Assembly: GCA_026397505.1 (NCBI GenBank)
Contig: JAPLUR010000060.1
Span: 1-64,000 of the forward strand
Origin: Candidatus Zixiibacteriota bacterium
GTDB lineage: Bacteria > Zixibacteria > MSB-5A5 > GN15 > PGXB01
Length of the DNA: 64,000 nt
Direction of reading: 5' to 3'
A program made the position numbers and the translations under genes. Within the stretch, counting starts at the first letter, position 1, and each line of letters begins with the position of its first letter. This document shows positions 43,530 to 52,205 of the stretch, piece by piece. Under the pieces are notes generated by a model. It was not told the origin of the DNA, ran no database searches, and was given only the letters and a program-made list of their open reading frames with translations.

Positions 43530-44234
43530 ATGTCAAAACCATACAAACTTTCATCGCTGGAAGGTAAGGTCATAGCCATTGACGGCCCGGCCGGTTCCGG
43601 AAAATCGACCACCGCCCGGCTGCTGGCCGCCCGCCTCGGATATATTTACCTCGATACCGGGGCCATGTATCGGGCGGTGACCCTTTTTGCTTTAAGGAAT
43701 GATGTTTCGCCTGATGATGCCCGGGCGCTTGAGGCAATTGCGGGGAAGGTGGTCATCGAATTTAAGCCGGAAGGTGACGGCAATCGGGTTTTCCTTAACG
43801 GCGAGGATGTTTCCGCCGCTATCAGGAATCCTGAAGTAACCGCAGCGGTCTCGCAGGTCTCGGCTCATCCCGGAGTACGGGAGGCGATGGTCAGGCAGCA
43901 GCGGGAAATCTCCATAAAGGGGAGCGTTGTTGCCGAAGGGCGCGATACCACTTCGGTGGTTTTTCCCGAAGCCGATCTCAAGGTCTATCTGGAAGCCTCC
44001 CCGGCTGAGCGGGCGCGCCGCCGCCTGATAGACTTTACCCGTCTGAACATAAGTTCCTCGCTTGAAGAACAGATGAAGGATCTGCAGCGGCGTGATGCTT
44101 ATGACAGCGGTCGGGCTCATTCGCCTCTGACCCGCACCGGCGATGCAGTAGTTATTGATACGACGAATCTGACAGTCGAAGAGCAGGTAGATAGAATTAT
44201 CAAGCTGGCGAAATCGCGTTTTACGAAGGTATGA
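43530..44234 (+). CDS. cmk: cytidylate kinase
   Basis: A 234-residue nucleotide kinase that phosphorylates CMP and dCMP. The P-loop is IDGPAGSGKSTTARLLA (residues about 16-32), followed by YLDTGAMYRAVTLFAL, the NMP-binding insert (VFLNGEDVSAAIRNPEVTAA) and EGRDTTSVVFPEADLKVYLE. The lid region has RDAYDSGRAHSPLTRTGDAV. Heads a cmk-plsC-rpsA arrangement common in bacteria. Overlaps plsC by ATGA. Confidence 0.96.
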   Translation: MSKPYKLSSLEGKVIAIDGPAGSGKSTTARLLAARLGYIYLDTGAMYRAVTLFALRNDVSPDDARALEAIAGKVVIEFKPEGDGNRVFLNGEDVSAAIRNPEVTAAVSQVSAHPGVREAMVRQQREISIKGSVVAEGRDTTSVVFPEADLKVYLEASPAERARRRLIDFTRLNISSSLEEQMKDLQRRDAYDSGRAHSPLTRTGDAVVIDTTNLTVEEQVDRIIKLAKSRFTKV

Positions 44235-44860
44235 GATTTTTCTACCGTCTGTCGACCTTTTTGGTCAGAGCGCTGGCCCGCATAATCTTCCGAATAAGAA
44301 TCTTCCAGCGAGATAATATCCCGCCCAAAGGACCTTTCATTCTGGCCTGTAACCATATTTCCTATTATGATCCCCCGCTGGTAGGGAGCTTTCTTTATCA
44401 GGAAATTCATTTTATGGCCAAGAAGGAACTGTTTCGCAATCGGCTCTTTGGCGCTTTGATAAGCTACTTTCATGCCCATCCGATCAATCGGCGCGGCTTT
44501 GATAAAGCCGCCATTGATATGGCCATTGATGTTCTTAAATCGGAAGGGGGAATCATAATATTCCCGGAGGGCACCAGAGCCAAAGAAGGGGTGTTTCTTC
44601 CGCCCCGGCCCGGTATCGGCATGATTGCGGCAATGTCCGGGGCGCCGGTGATTCCGGCCTATATTCATGGTTCCAACCGTCTTTCGGCCTGCCTGATGGG
44701 GAAAGAAACATTGGGGATAATCTATGGCCGGGCTATGGCAGGTGAGAAGATCGCCTCTTATGCGAAAGAGAAGGACGGGTATCGGAGACTGGCCGAGGAT
44801 ATTATGAACCGCATAAAGGATTTAAAGACCGAATTTTATAATAAAGTGAAGAAAGATTGA
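44231..44860 (+). CDS. plsC: 1-acyl-sn-glycerol-3-phosphate acyltransferase
   Basis: A 209-residue membrane-associated acyltransferase that converts lysophosphatidic to phosphatidic acid. Motif I is NHISYYD (the NHX4D catalytic pair, residues about 41-47), the glycerol-phosphate motif is FPEGTRAK (about 115-122), and motif IV is APVIPAYIHGS. It has a hydrophobic N-terminus and is basic at the C-terminus. Translationally coupled to cmk; its stop codon region contains the -35 box of the rpsA promoter. Confidence 0.94.
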   Translation: MRFFYRLSTFLVRALARIIFRIRIFQRDNIPPKGPFILACNHISYYDPPLVGSFLYQEIHFMAKKELFRNRLFGALISYFHAHPINRRGFDKAAIDMAIDVLKSEGGIIIFPEGTRAKEGVFLPPRPGIGMIAAMSGAPVIPAYIHGSNRLSACLMGKETLGIIYGRAMAGEKIASYAKEKDGYRRLAEDIMNRIKDLKTEFYNKVKKD

Positions 44861-44884
44861 CATTTCGGGGGAAATGTATAATAT
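44857..44884 (+). promoter_or_regulatory. rpsA promoter
   Basis: TTGACA (44857-44862) over the plsC stop, then TATAAT at 44877-44882 (14-base spacing) or TAATAT at 44879-44884 (16-base spacing). Confidence 0.5.
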
Positions 44885-44937
44885 TTAAAGTTTGCGCCGA
44901 TATTGAAATCGTCGCTTGATTCTATGCGAATATCCCG

Positions 44938-44959
44938 CCCAGGCGTTCTGCGCCTAGGG
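44938..44959 (+). promoter_or_regulatory. leader hairpin before rpsA
   Basis: CCCAGGCG-ttct-GCGCCTAGGG stem-loop in the 5' leader, about 17 bases before the AAGGAGG ribosome site. S1 is known to repress its own translation in other bacteria; whether this hairpin is involved is inference. Confidence 0.4.
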
Positions 44960-44990
44960 ATAAATATATCGTAAGGAGGAATTTCTAACA

Positions 44991-47078
44991 ATGGCTGAAG
45001 CCAAAAACGAACAGAGAAGCAAAGTCCAGACGACAGGAGGTGATCAAACGCCAAGAATGACTAAGAGAAAAGCAGGCTTGGCAAAGAAAACCAAGGTAAA
45101 GAAAGTCAAACTGGTCAAGAAAGAAGAAATCGAAGGTTCCGCTGCAGCGGTGGAACTGGAAGAAAAGCCAAAGGAGCAGATTGTCACCGCCCGCAGGCAG
45201 CGGGTATCCGAACGTGCCGCCCGCGCTGAGATTCAGCCTCGACCGGTCGTGGCACTGGAGACGGTCGCCTCCATGAAGCTGACCGAGATCGACAGCAAGG
45301 AATACACGCCGGAGGAACACAAACGCCTTCTTGAAATGTACGAAGGTACTATCAAAGATATAAAAGAAGGTGAGATTGTCGCCGGCACCGTTCTGGGTGT
45401 CACCCGGGATGATGTTATTGTCGATGTCGGATTTAAATCTGAAGGAATTATACCCATTTCCGAATTCCCCGAACCGATCAATATTTCCGTGGGCCAAAAG
45501 ATCGATGTTTACCTCGAGGAAATTGAAGATCAGAACGGCCAGTTGGTTCTATCCAAGCAAAAAGCCGATTTCATGAGGGTCTGGGATAGAATCCAGGAGG
45601 CGCATGATTCGGGCGAACTGGTTGCCGGCAGAGTGGTCCGCCGTATCAAAGGCGGCGTCGTGGTTGACATTATGGGAGTCGACGCTTTCCTTCCGGGGTC
45701 GCAGATTGCGCTTCGGCAGGTTCCTGATTTCGACGCCCTCATCAATACCTCGATGCAGTTGAAAATTATCAAGCTCAACAAGAATCGGAGAAACATTGTC
45801 GTGTCCCGGCGGGTAGTGCTTGAAGAGGAGCGCGAGTCGAAGAAAGCCACACTTCTCAAGGAGATTGCCGTCAGCCAGGTGCGCGAGGGTATTGTCAAGA
45901 ATATTACCGATTTCGGCGTTTTCATCAACCTCAATGGTGTCGACGGCCTGCTGCATATTACCGATATGTCCTGGGGACGAATAAAACATCCCAGCGAAAT
46001 GGTCTCTCTCAGCGACCGGATTTCGGTCAAAATTCTTGATTTCGATGAGAAAACTTCGCGCATATCGCTCGGTTTGAAACAGCTGACGCCTTACCCGTGG
46101 GAGAATATTGAAGAGAAATATCCGATCGGTAAGAAAGTCACCGGCCGGGTGGTATCAATAACCGATTACGGTGCATTTGTTGAGCTGGAAAAGGGCGTGG
46201 AAGGTTTGATTCATATCTCCGAGATGTCCTGGACCCAGCATATCAAGCATCCCTCCAAGGTGATGAATGTCGGCGACAAGATCGACGCGGTGGTGCTATC
46301 GGTTGACCGGGAGAATGAAAAAATCTCTCTGGGCATCAAGCAGATGGAACCGGATCCATGGGATACCATTGAAAAGAAATATCCGGTGGGGAAGGTTGTC
46401 TCCGGCAAGGTTCGGAATTTGACCGCGTTCGGGGCATTTATCGAACTGGAAGAAGGGATTGACGGGTTGATTCATATCTCCGACATGTCCTGGACGAAGC
46501 GAATCCAGCATCCTTCCGAGTTAATGAAAAAGGGCGATAAGATCGAAGTGAAGATTCTTCGCATCGACCACGAAAATCGCCGCATTTCTCTGGGGTATAA
46601 GCAACTCAGGGATGACCCCTGGCCCGAAATTGCCAAGAAGTATTCCATTGGGTCGGAATCTCTGGGGACTATCACCCGGGTTTTGGATCGCGGTGTGACA
46701 GTGGCTCTGGATGATGATGTGGAAGGATTTGTCCCCACATCGCAGCTGGGAAAGCAGGATCTGGCTAACCCGGGCGATGTTTTCTCGGAAGGGGAAAAGA
46801 TTCCGCTTCAAGTCATCGAATTCGACCGGGCGGCCCACAAGATAGTGCTTTCGGTTTCCTCTTATTACCGGAATCGGGAAAAGACGGAATTTGAGCAGTA
46901 TCTGGCGGCGCACCCAACACGAACCGTGACCATGGGTGATGTTGTCGGGGAAGCGGCCACGGGGACCAAAAGCTCCGAGCCGACCGGCAGCGCTCAGCCG
47001 AGTGAATCCGGAGAAGAGGCGACTCCTGAAGAGCCCCGGATGGCTCCGCCTTCAGTTGATGAAGCTCCCGGTTCTTAG
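44991..47078 (+). CDS. rpsA: 30S ribosomal protein S1 with long basic N-terminal extension
   Basis: A 695-residue protein with six S1 (OB-fold) domains from about residue 126, e.g. EGEIVAGTVLGVTRDDVIVD (1), VREGIVKNITDFGVFINLNG (3), VTGRVVSITDYGAFVELEKG (4), VSGKVRNLTAFGAFIELEEG (5). Domains 3-5 are the most canonical. S1 binds mRNA leaders and helps start translation. The first 125 residues are an unusual Lys/Arg/Glu-rich, probably disordered extension (KRKAGLAKKTKVKKVKLVKK), and the last 50 are acidic and Pro/Ser-rich. Strong AAGGAGG start. Confidence 0.96.
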   Translation: MAEAKNEQRSKVQTTGGDQTPRMTKRKAGLAKKTKVKKVKLVKKEEIEGSAAAVELEEKPKEQIVTARRQRVSERAARAEIQPRPVVALETVASMKLTEIDSKEYTPEEHKRLLEMYEGTIKDIKEGEIVAGTVLGVTRDDVIVDVGFKSEGIIPISEFPEPINISVGQKIDVYLEEIEDQNGQLVLSKQKADFMRVWDRIQEAHDSGELVAGRVVRRIKGGVVVDIMGVDAFLPGSQIALRQVPDFDALINTSMQLKIIKLNKNRRNIVVSRRVVLEEERESKKATLLKEIAVSQVREGIVKNITDFGVFINLNGVDGLLHITDMSWGRIKHPSEMVSLSDRISVKILDFDEKTSRISLGLKQLTPYPWENIEEKYPIGKKVTGRVVSITDYGAFVELEKGVEGLIHISEMSWTQHIKHPSKVMNVGDKIDAVVLSVDRENEKISLGIKQMEPDPWDTIEKKYPVGKVVSGKVRNLTAFGAFIELEEGIDGLIHISDMSWTKRIQHPSELMKKGDKIEVKILRIDHENRRISLGYKQLRDDPWPEIAKKYSIGSESLGTITRVLDRGVTVALDDDVEGFVPTSQLGKQDLANPGDVFSEGEKIPLQVIEFDRAAHKIVLSVSSYYRNREKTEFEQYLAAHPTRTVTMGDVVGEAATGTKSSEPTGSAQPSESGEEATPEEPRMAPPSVDEAPGS

Positions 47079-47128
47079 GAAAAGGGTTCTAATTATAGAG
47101 CTTAATGAATTGATTCATTAATGCGGTT

Positions 47129-47164
47129 AAAAGTGAGCGGCAAGTGATTTGCCGCTCACTTTTT
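47129..47164 (+). terminator. terminator of rpsA
   Basis: AAGTGAGCGGCAA-gtgat-TTGCCGCTCACTT followed by TTT. A TATAAT (47166-47171) follows immediately and may be the -10 box of mtaB, ten bases before its ATG; no good -35 is visible. Confidence 0.93.
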
Positions 47165-47181
47165 GTATAATCGATTCTGAT

Positions 47182-48462
47182 ATGAAGAAAGTGGCTCTGG
47201 AGACAATCGGCTGCCGCCTGAATCAGTACGAAACCGAGCGGATAGCCGCCACACTGGCCGCCTGCGGCTTGGTGCGGGTTCCTTTTGAAGATGCGGCCGA
47301 TCTTTATATTATCAATACCTGCACGGTCACCGGGCGGGCTGATGCCAGTTGCCGACGGGCCATTTCGAAAACCATCAAGCATCATAATCAGGCCCGCATC
47401 GTGGTGGTCGGATGTTATGTCACCGCTGAAAGAGAAATGGTGACAAATCTCAATGGGGTCGATCTGGTCATTGATAATGAAGAAAAGGAGGAAATCGCGG
47501 GCATTCTTAGAAGAAAATTCCCGGAGCTTTTTGAAAATATTTCTGAATCCGCCCAGGCTCCATTGCTTTCCGATTTTCACAGGCACAACCGCGCCTGGGT
47601 AAAAGTCGGCGACGGGTGCAATCAGAATTGCTCTTTCTGCATTGTTCCCATGGTACGAGGCAGGCTGGTCAATCGCCCGCCTGGGGAGATAATAGCGGAA
47701 ATTGATCATCTCGTTTCGCACGGATTTAAGGAAATTGTCTTGACCGGCGTGCATCTGGGGCAATATCGTTACGACCGGATTGGCTCGCCCGCTGAACTCA
47801 TCCGACATATTCTAGCGGAAACTCAGGTCGCCCGCCTGCGGCTGTCATCAATAGAGCCGCAGGAAGTCAGCCCCGTATTGATAGCTGTTATGATCGAGGG
47901 AGGGCAAAGGGTCTGCCGCCATCTGCATATCCCGCTTCAATCAGGCTCCGATAGAATTCTTAAGATTATGCGCCGCCCCTATGATATACAATCATATCTG
48001 GAGAAACTGCGTCTGGCCGGAGGAGAAATCGGCCGCATCGTTATCGGCGCCGACATTATAGTAGGCTTTCCGGGAGAAACGGAAGATGATTATCAGCAGA
48101 CGATCAAGGCCGTTCAATCCGGTCTGATAGATTATCTTCATGTCTTTTCTTACTCCGATCGTCCCGGCACCGCTGCTGCTTCATTGCCGGACAAAATCCA
48201 TTCACGTGTCATCAAAGAGAGAAATGAAATACTCCACGGTATATCCGGTGAGCAATATGCGAAGGCGCTTAAAAGAGAAATAGGGGAAACCGCTTATGCC
48301 ATATCGGAGCATCGCGCCGAAAGGGGGGACCATTTCTGGGGGATAACCGATAATTATCTGAAGGTTGCTCTTCCGGCCGGACGCGGTGGAACCAAAGAGA
48401 TAATCAAAATGAAAATTACCGGTGCCAATGACAGGCATCTGATTGGTGAAATCAAGTCATAA
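47182..48462 (+). CDS. mtaB: tRNA t6A37 methylthiotransferase MtaB
   Basis: A 426-residue radical-SAM enzyme that adds a methylthio group to t6A37 in ANN-decoding tRNAs. The N-terminal UPF0004 domain has Cys ligands in ETIGCRLNQYE, NTCTVT and VVGCYV. The radical-SAM cluster motif is CNQNCSFC (residues about 145-152), and a TRAM-like C-terminal region ends the protein. LTGVHLGQYRYD and HIPLQSGSDRILKIMRRPYD fit MtaB rather than MiaB. The ATG at 47182 gives the canonical N-terminus MKKVALETIGC. Confidence 0.94.
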   Translation: MKKVALETIGCRLNQYETERIAATLAACGLVRVPFEDAADLYIINTCTVTGRADASCRRAISKTIKHHNQARIVVVGCYVTAEREMVTNLNGVDLVIDNEEKEEIAGILRRKFPELFENISESAQAPLLSDFHRHNRAWVKVGDGCNQNCSFCIVPMVRGRLVNRPPGEIIAEIDHLVSHGFKEIVLTGVHLGQYRYDRIGSPAELIRHILAETQVARLRLSSIEPQEVSPVLIAVMIEGGQRVCRHLHIPLQSGSDRILKIMRRPYDIQSYLEKLRLAGGEIGRIVIGADIIVGFPGETEDDYQQTIKAVQSGLIDYLHVFSYSDRPGTAAASLPDKIHSRVIKERNEILHGISGEQYAKALKREIGETAYAISEHRAERGDHFWGITDNYLKVALPAGRGGTKEIIKMKITGANDRHLIGEIKS

Positions 48463-48624
48463 ATGCTGTCATTTTTCATTTAATCCTCTTAACTCTTCAA
48501 AGAAGATTTTGCCCTTATTCGGGAAAAATTTTCATTACAGGCCTGAATTTCGGCCCTTATGCCGAGATTTTCTTTCTGTCGTAATCCATTGATTCTCATG
48601 TAATTGGCTCGCCGGCACCGTTTG

Positions 48625-48640
48625 CGGCACGCCCCGTGCT
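48625..48640 (+). promoter_or_regulatory. sigma54-type promoter of the flagellar operon
   Basis: CGGCACGCCCCGTGCT matches the TGGCACG-N4-TTGC[A/T] consensus, with GG (48626-48627) and GC (48638-48639) exactly ten bases apart. The start of transcription would fall near 48651, about 30 bases before the first flagellar ATG. A similar GGCACCGTTTGC just upstream has the wrong spacing. The remaining 48463-48620 shows no other element. Confidence 0.6.
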
Positions 48641-48680
48641 AAAATATCCTTCGGCAAAATGTAAATATGCCTTGGAATAT

Positions 48681-49379
48681 ATGGAAGAAAAAAAAGATAT
48701 AAATGAAATAGCCCCCGATGAGCGCGCGGGAAGGAAGCTGCAACTGGGCAGCCTGAAAAAGTACCTTCTGCCGACATTAATAGCCCTCGCCCTGTTCGTT
48801 ATTTCGACCGCCGTTTCCTCGCTGTTTTTTCAGAAGCCATCTGCTATAACAGGTCTGGAGGGGACACCTTCCGATACGGCCAACCTCAAGGCCGATTCCA
48901 TTTCCGAGCAACTTTCGTCAGATGATTCAGGGTCCCTCAAAATCGACACCGTCGCAATCATGAAGGAATTGGCTTTTCTTAATTATGATCCCGAGAAGAA
49001 AGCAGGCAGCTCACCGTCGGCCGCCCGCGACTCATCGGACACACTGAATTGGATACAGAAACAAGTTGCCAGGCTGGAAGAAGAAAAAACCACAATTGAA
49101 AATAAGAAGAAAGAACTGGAGATGCTGGATGCCAAAGTCAACCAGGGTCTTCAGAAACTGCAACAGGTGGAATCAGCGCGGATGGTCAGCTTGGCCCGTC
49201 TTTATGATGGGATGCGTCCCGAAGAAGTAGCCAAATTGTTTGAGAATCTTGATGATTCGATGGTAGTGGCGATTCTCCCTCGCATGAAAGCAGCCAATGC
49301 CGCCAAGTTGCTGGCGCTTCTCCCTCCCAAACGGGCGGCTCTTATTTCGACACAACTTATTTCGGTGGTAGAAAAGTAA
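48681..49379 (+). CDS. MotE-like flagellar protein (MgtE N-domain family)
   Basis: A 232-residue protein with one membrane anchor (residues about 28-50, YLLPTLIALALFVISTAVSS), a Ser/Asp-rich linker, a coiled coil (WIQKQVARLEEEKTTIENKK..) and a C-terminal MgtE-N-like helical domain (YDGMRPEEVAKLFENLDDSM, VVAILPRMKAANAAKLLALL). This architecture is that of MotE, a periplasmic chaperone or stator-assembly factor in flagellar operons. The ATG at 48681 lies 30 bases after the predicted sigma54 start; a GTG at 48636 would precede that start. First gene of the operon. Confidence 0.75.
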   Translation: MEEKKDINEIAPDERAGRKLQLGSLKKYLLPTLIALALFVISTAVSSLFFQKPSAITGLEGTPSDTANLKADSISEQLSSDDSGSLKIDTVAIMKELAFLNYDPEKKAGSSPSAARDSSDTLNWIQKQVARLEEEKTTIENKKKELEMLDAKVNQGLQKLQQVESARMVSLARLYDGMRPEEVAKLFENLDDSMVVAILPRMKAANAAKLLALLPPKRAALISTQLISVVEK

Positions 49380-49380
49380 G

Positions 49381-51015
49381 ATGAATACTGTCCCTCAAAT
49401 AATCGATCCCCTGGCTCTCCTGAGCGCGTCCGTCACCGGCATTAATATAGGCCCGGTACCGGCAACAGAGAAGGTCGCTTCGGCTCCGGATTTCACCCAA
49501 TTGCTATTTGAGGGATTGTCATCGAATAAAGCCGGCCAGAGCGTTTCCCTAATGGATACGAGAAAGCCGCAAGGGAACTCACCGGCACTATTCCAAAATC
49601 CTATTCCGGTGTCAATCATACCTGAAACAAAGACACCCTTATTTATTGCACCGGCTTTGATGCCGGCCTCTTCTGGTGGGAATGGATCAGTTCCCGAAGA
49701 ACTTCTCTTTGACGGTCTCGCAATGATAAGCCCCAATCCCGAGGCTGGTGAGGCACAGTTGCTTCAGGGCCTGGATAATGCCGTTTCCGCTCCGCTGGTC
49801 CCTATGTTTGCAGGCAATTGCTTTGAAACCGCCGACGGTCCTCTGGTTTCCAAGCAGAACGGTACAAAGCCGATCATGAAGAATCTTTTCCTGACATCTC
49901 ATCAAAATTTGGGGAAAACTTCCCCACAGCAATATAATGTGGGGAGGCTTTTAGGCCTTTCGGAAAGTGGCATGATAACACCAGATTTGAAAAGCGTTCC
50001 GACCGATCAAGTATCGCGGGGATTCATATTTCGCACGGACACTTTGCCGCTCCATGAAAATCCCCATGCACCTATGCTATCAATTGTCGAGGAGGGACTG
50101 AAGATTAAGGAAGTGAATATTACCACAATAGATTCAGGTGCCGCCAATTTTGCTAAAGCGAATAACAGTGAAATCAATATTAACCAATCAAATATAATTG
50201 AAGCCAATCCTGATGATAGCTCTATGAATAAGGGCGTGATTCCAAAGGGGGTTCTTTTTCTAAATGACAAGTCCGTCATAACCGGATTGATGCAAACGCC
50301 TTCGAATGATACGGTTCCCATTTCCTTAAATATAAGGAAAGGCGGCAATCTCTCCCCACAGGGTGTGGCTGTTTCTGAGGGGAAAACAGCTCTCCCTGAG
50401 GGTGTAATTTCTGAGGTAACCGCACCAGAGAGTGCTGCCAATACTTTAAATCAAAATCGGGAATTTCTTGAACTGACGGAACCTGTCATTAAGGGCAGTC
50501 CCGCGGTCACCGGTACGGATAAAGCTGTCATCATGCCGGCGGTTAAAGGAGTGCCGATCGCGGATAATACGCCGACTTCGGAGATGACCGCTGTTCGTTT
50601 TGTCCTGCCTCCGGAAGTGCGCGAAACCGACCTGAAGCAGGGCCGGACAATTATCATCAAGATGGAGCCGGAGCATCTGGGAAATGTACGATTGACTCTG
50701 ACTTCTCAGCATGACTCGATTACGGGAAGACTGGTGGTCGAGAACTCCGCCGCCCGCGCCGTGGTCGAGACCAACCTGGACAAGCTCTATGACCAGCTGG
50801 CTCGTCAGGGAATCAGACTTGATGCTTTTCAGGTATCCCTCAGCGGGGAGCATGCGGGAAACCGCTTTGCGCACAGCCGCTCCGCCGGAGATCTTAAAGC
50901 CAGGGGCCGTAACAGAAAAGAGTACGATTCCGCCGGGGAATCTTTGAATCGTTCGGAAAATATCTCCCGCAACCTGATGTATATCACGGCCGCGGGTGTG
51001 AACTGGGTAATATAG
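49381..51015 (+). CDS. fliK: flagellar hook-length control protein FliK
   Basis: A 544-residue protein with a long low-complexity N-terminal ruler region and the conserved C-terminal FliK domain at about residues 410-510 (TIIIKMEPEHLGNVRLTLTS, ARAVVETNLDKLYDQLARQG, IRLDAFQVSLSG). It measures hook length and switches export specificity at FlhB. One base after the MotE-like gene and followed by flgD, the usual order. Confidence 0.88.
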   Translation: MNTVPQIIDPLALLSASVTGINIGPVPATEKVASAPDFTQLLFEGLSSNKAGQSVSLMDTRKPQGNSPALFQNPIPVSIIPETKTPLFIAPALMPASSGGNGSVPEELLFDGLAMISPNPEAGEAQLLQGLDNAVSAPLVPMFAGNCFETADGPLVSKQNGTKPIMKNLFLTSHQNLGKTSPQQYNVGRLLGLSESGMITPDLKSVPTDQVSRGFIFRTDTLPLHENPHAPMLSIVEEGLKIKEVNITTIDSGAANFAKANNSEININQSNIIEANPDDSSMNKGVIPKGVLFLNDKSVITGLMQTPSNDTVPISLNIRKGGNLSPQGVAVSEGKTALPEGVISEVTAPESAANTLNQNREFLELTEPVIKGSPAVTGTDKAVIMPAVKGVPIADNTPTSEMTAVRFVLPPEVRETDLKQGRTIIIKMEPEHLGNVRLTLTSQHDSITGRLVVENSAARAVVETNLDKLYDQLARQGIRLDAFQVSLSGEHAGNRFAHSRSAGDLKARGRNRKEYDSAGESLNRSENISRNLMYITAAGVNWVI

Positions 51016-51024
51016 GAGGAAGCA

Positions 51025-51705
51025 ATGGGTATCATATCACCGGTTGGCGTTGACAGTAACGGCAAGGCGTTGTCAACCGGCAGCATGAAGTCGCTGGATA
51101 AAGACGATTTTCTCAAGCTGCTGGTCACCAAGCTGACTTATCAGGACCCCATGAAGCCGATGGAGGATGAGGCTTTTATCGCCGAACTGGCGCAGTTTTC
51201 CTCTCTGGAGCAGTTGCAGAATCTCAATAACGCTCTGGTAAATTCCCAGCAGTGGGACCTTATGCAGATGCAGACAATAAACAACACCATGGCCACCGGG
51301 CTGATCGGCAAGGAAGTGAAAGCGACCTACAGCGGTGTTTACCTAAGCGATGACAATCGCCCCATGATCAACTACACTACAACCGAGCAAGCCGCTCATA
51401 TCAAAGTGGAAATAAAGAACGCCGATGGAACGGTAATACGGACGCTCACCCAGAATGATGTTCCCCCGGGCCAGTCATCGGTCGTCTGGGACGGCAAGGA
51501 TGAAACCGGAAAACGAGTTTCCTCGGGATACTATACCATAGAGATTTCCGGTGAATCGGTTGGAGGAACCAAAATAACACCATCAACCTTTGTTACAGGA
51601 CGAGTCAACGGTGTGGTTTATCGCGAAGGCTCGGCCTTCCTGCAGGTCAACGGGCTGGAGATTCCTCTGAGCGATATCAGCGCCATAAACGAAGCGAATG
51701 GTTGA
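51025..51705 (+). CDS. flgD: flagellar hook capping protein FlgD
   Basis: A 226-residue scaffold for hook assembly. The N-terminal signature is LDKDDFLKLLVTKLTYQDPM (residues about 23-42), then EDEAFIAELAQFSSLEQLQN. The C-terminal half has the tudor/FlgD-Ig core (VKVEIKNADGTVIRTLTQND, SSVVWDGKDETGKRVSSGYY). GGAGG precedes the ATG. Confidence 0.96.
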   Translation: MGIISPVGVDSNGKALSTGSMKSLDKDDFLKLLVTKLTYQDPMKPMEDEAFIAELAQFSSLEQLQNLNNALVNSQQWDLMQMQTINNTMATGLIGKEVKATYSGVYLSDDNRPMINYTTTEQAAHIKVEIKNADGTVIRTLTQNDVPPGQSSVVWDGKDETGKRVSSGYYTIEISGESVGGTKITPSTFVTGRVNGVVYREGSAFLQVNGLEIPLSDISAINEANG

Positions 51706-51719
51706 GGAGCAGACTGATT

Positions 51720-52103
51720 ATGCAAGTCGACAATTATAATCGGGAAGTGAATCTTCTGGACATAGTCAACCGCGGCCGGATAATGCCGAAAACGGTTGCC
51801 ACCGGAAAAGCGGCCAAGAACAGTTTCTCGCAGGAGCTGGTCAAGGCCACGCAAATAAACATTTCCAAGCATGCCCGCGAGCGCCTTCATTCGCGCGGCA
51901 TTGAACTATCGGATACCAAGATGGCCGAGCTTTCCGCGGCGATCGATAAAGCCGCCGGAAAAGGCTCACGCGAGACTTTGATACTGGATGAATCGGCGGC
52001 CTATGTGGTTTCCATTCCCAATCGCACTATTATCACAGCTTTCGGGCGGGAGAATCTGCGGGAAGGGGTTATCACCGCCATTGATTCGGCCATTGTCCTG
52101 TAG
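51720..52103 (+). CDS. TIGR02530-family flagellar operon protein
   Basis: A 127-residue protein of the small flagellar family found between flgD and flgE in many bacteria. The conserved part is ISKHARERLHSRGIELSDTK followed by ETLILDESAAYVVSIPNRTI and TAIDSAIVL. Exact role unknown; probably cytoplasmic export or assembly support. The ATG at 51720 has GAGGAG ten bases upstream; a TTG at 51702 overlaps the flgD end and is less likely. Confidence 0.85.
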   Translation: MQVDNYNREVNLLDIVNRGRIMPKTVATGKAAKNSFSQELVKATQINISKHARERLHSRGIELSDTKMAELSAAIDKAAGKGSRETLILDESAAYVVSIPNRTIITAFGRENLREGVITAIDSAIVL

Positions 52104-52112
52104 GAGAAGAAA

Positions 52113-52205
52113 ATGAACAATGTAACAATACACACTAACCGAGGCTGGCCCCCGTATCGAAACGGGGAGGCCTTACCAAACGGTAAGGAGGATGTACTCC
52201 TATGA
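52113..52205 (+). CDS. possible 30-codon leader ORF before flgE
   Basis: ATG at 52113 follows GGAGAAG and opens a frame of 30 codons (MNNVTIHTNRGWPPYRNGEA then LPNGKEDVLL) whose TGA overlaps the flgE start (ATGATG). Ribosomes translating it would open the hairpins that cover the flgE ribosome site, which suggests translational coupling. No homology is recognisable. Could be fortuitous. Confidence 0.35.
   Translation: MNNVTIHTNRGWPPYRNGEALPNGKEDVLL
52150..52192 (+). promoter_or_regulatory. hairpins overlapping the flgE ribosome binding site
   Basis: CCCCG-tatcgaaa-CGGGG (52150-52167) and CCTTACC-aaac-GGTAAGG (52171-52188). The second includes part of the AAGGAGG Shine-Dalgarno (52185-52191), which lies ten bases before the flgE ATG. 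Folding would hide the ribosome site. Confidence 0.5.

Noticed and set aside
48612-48625. GGCACCGTTTGC as the sigma54 promoter of the flagellar operon
   Set aside because: GG and GC are eight, not ten, bases apart; the adjacent GGCACGCCCCGTGC has correct spacing.
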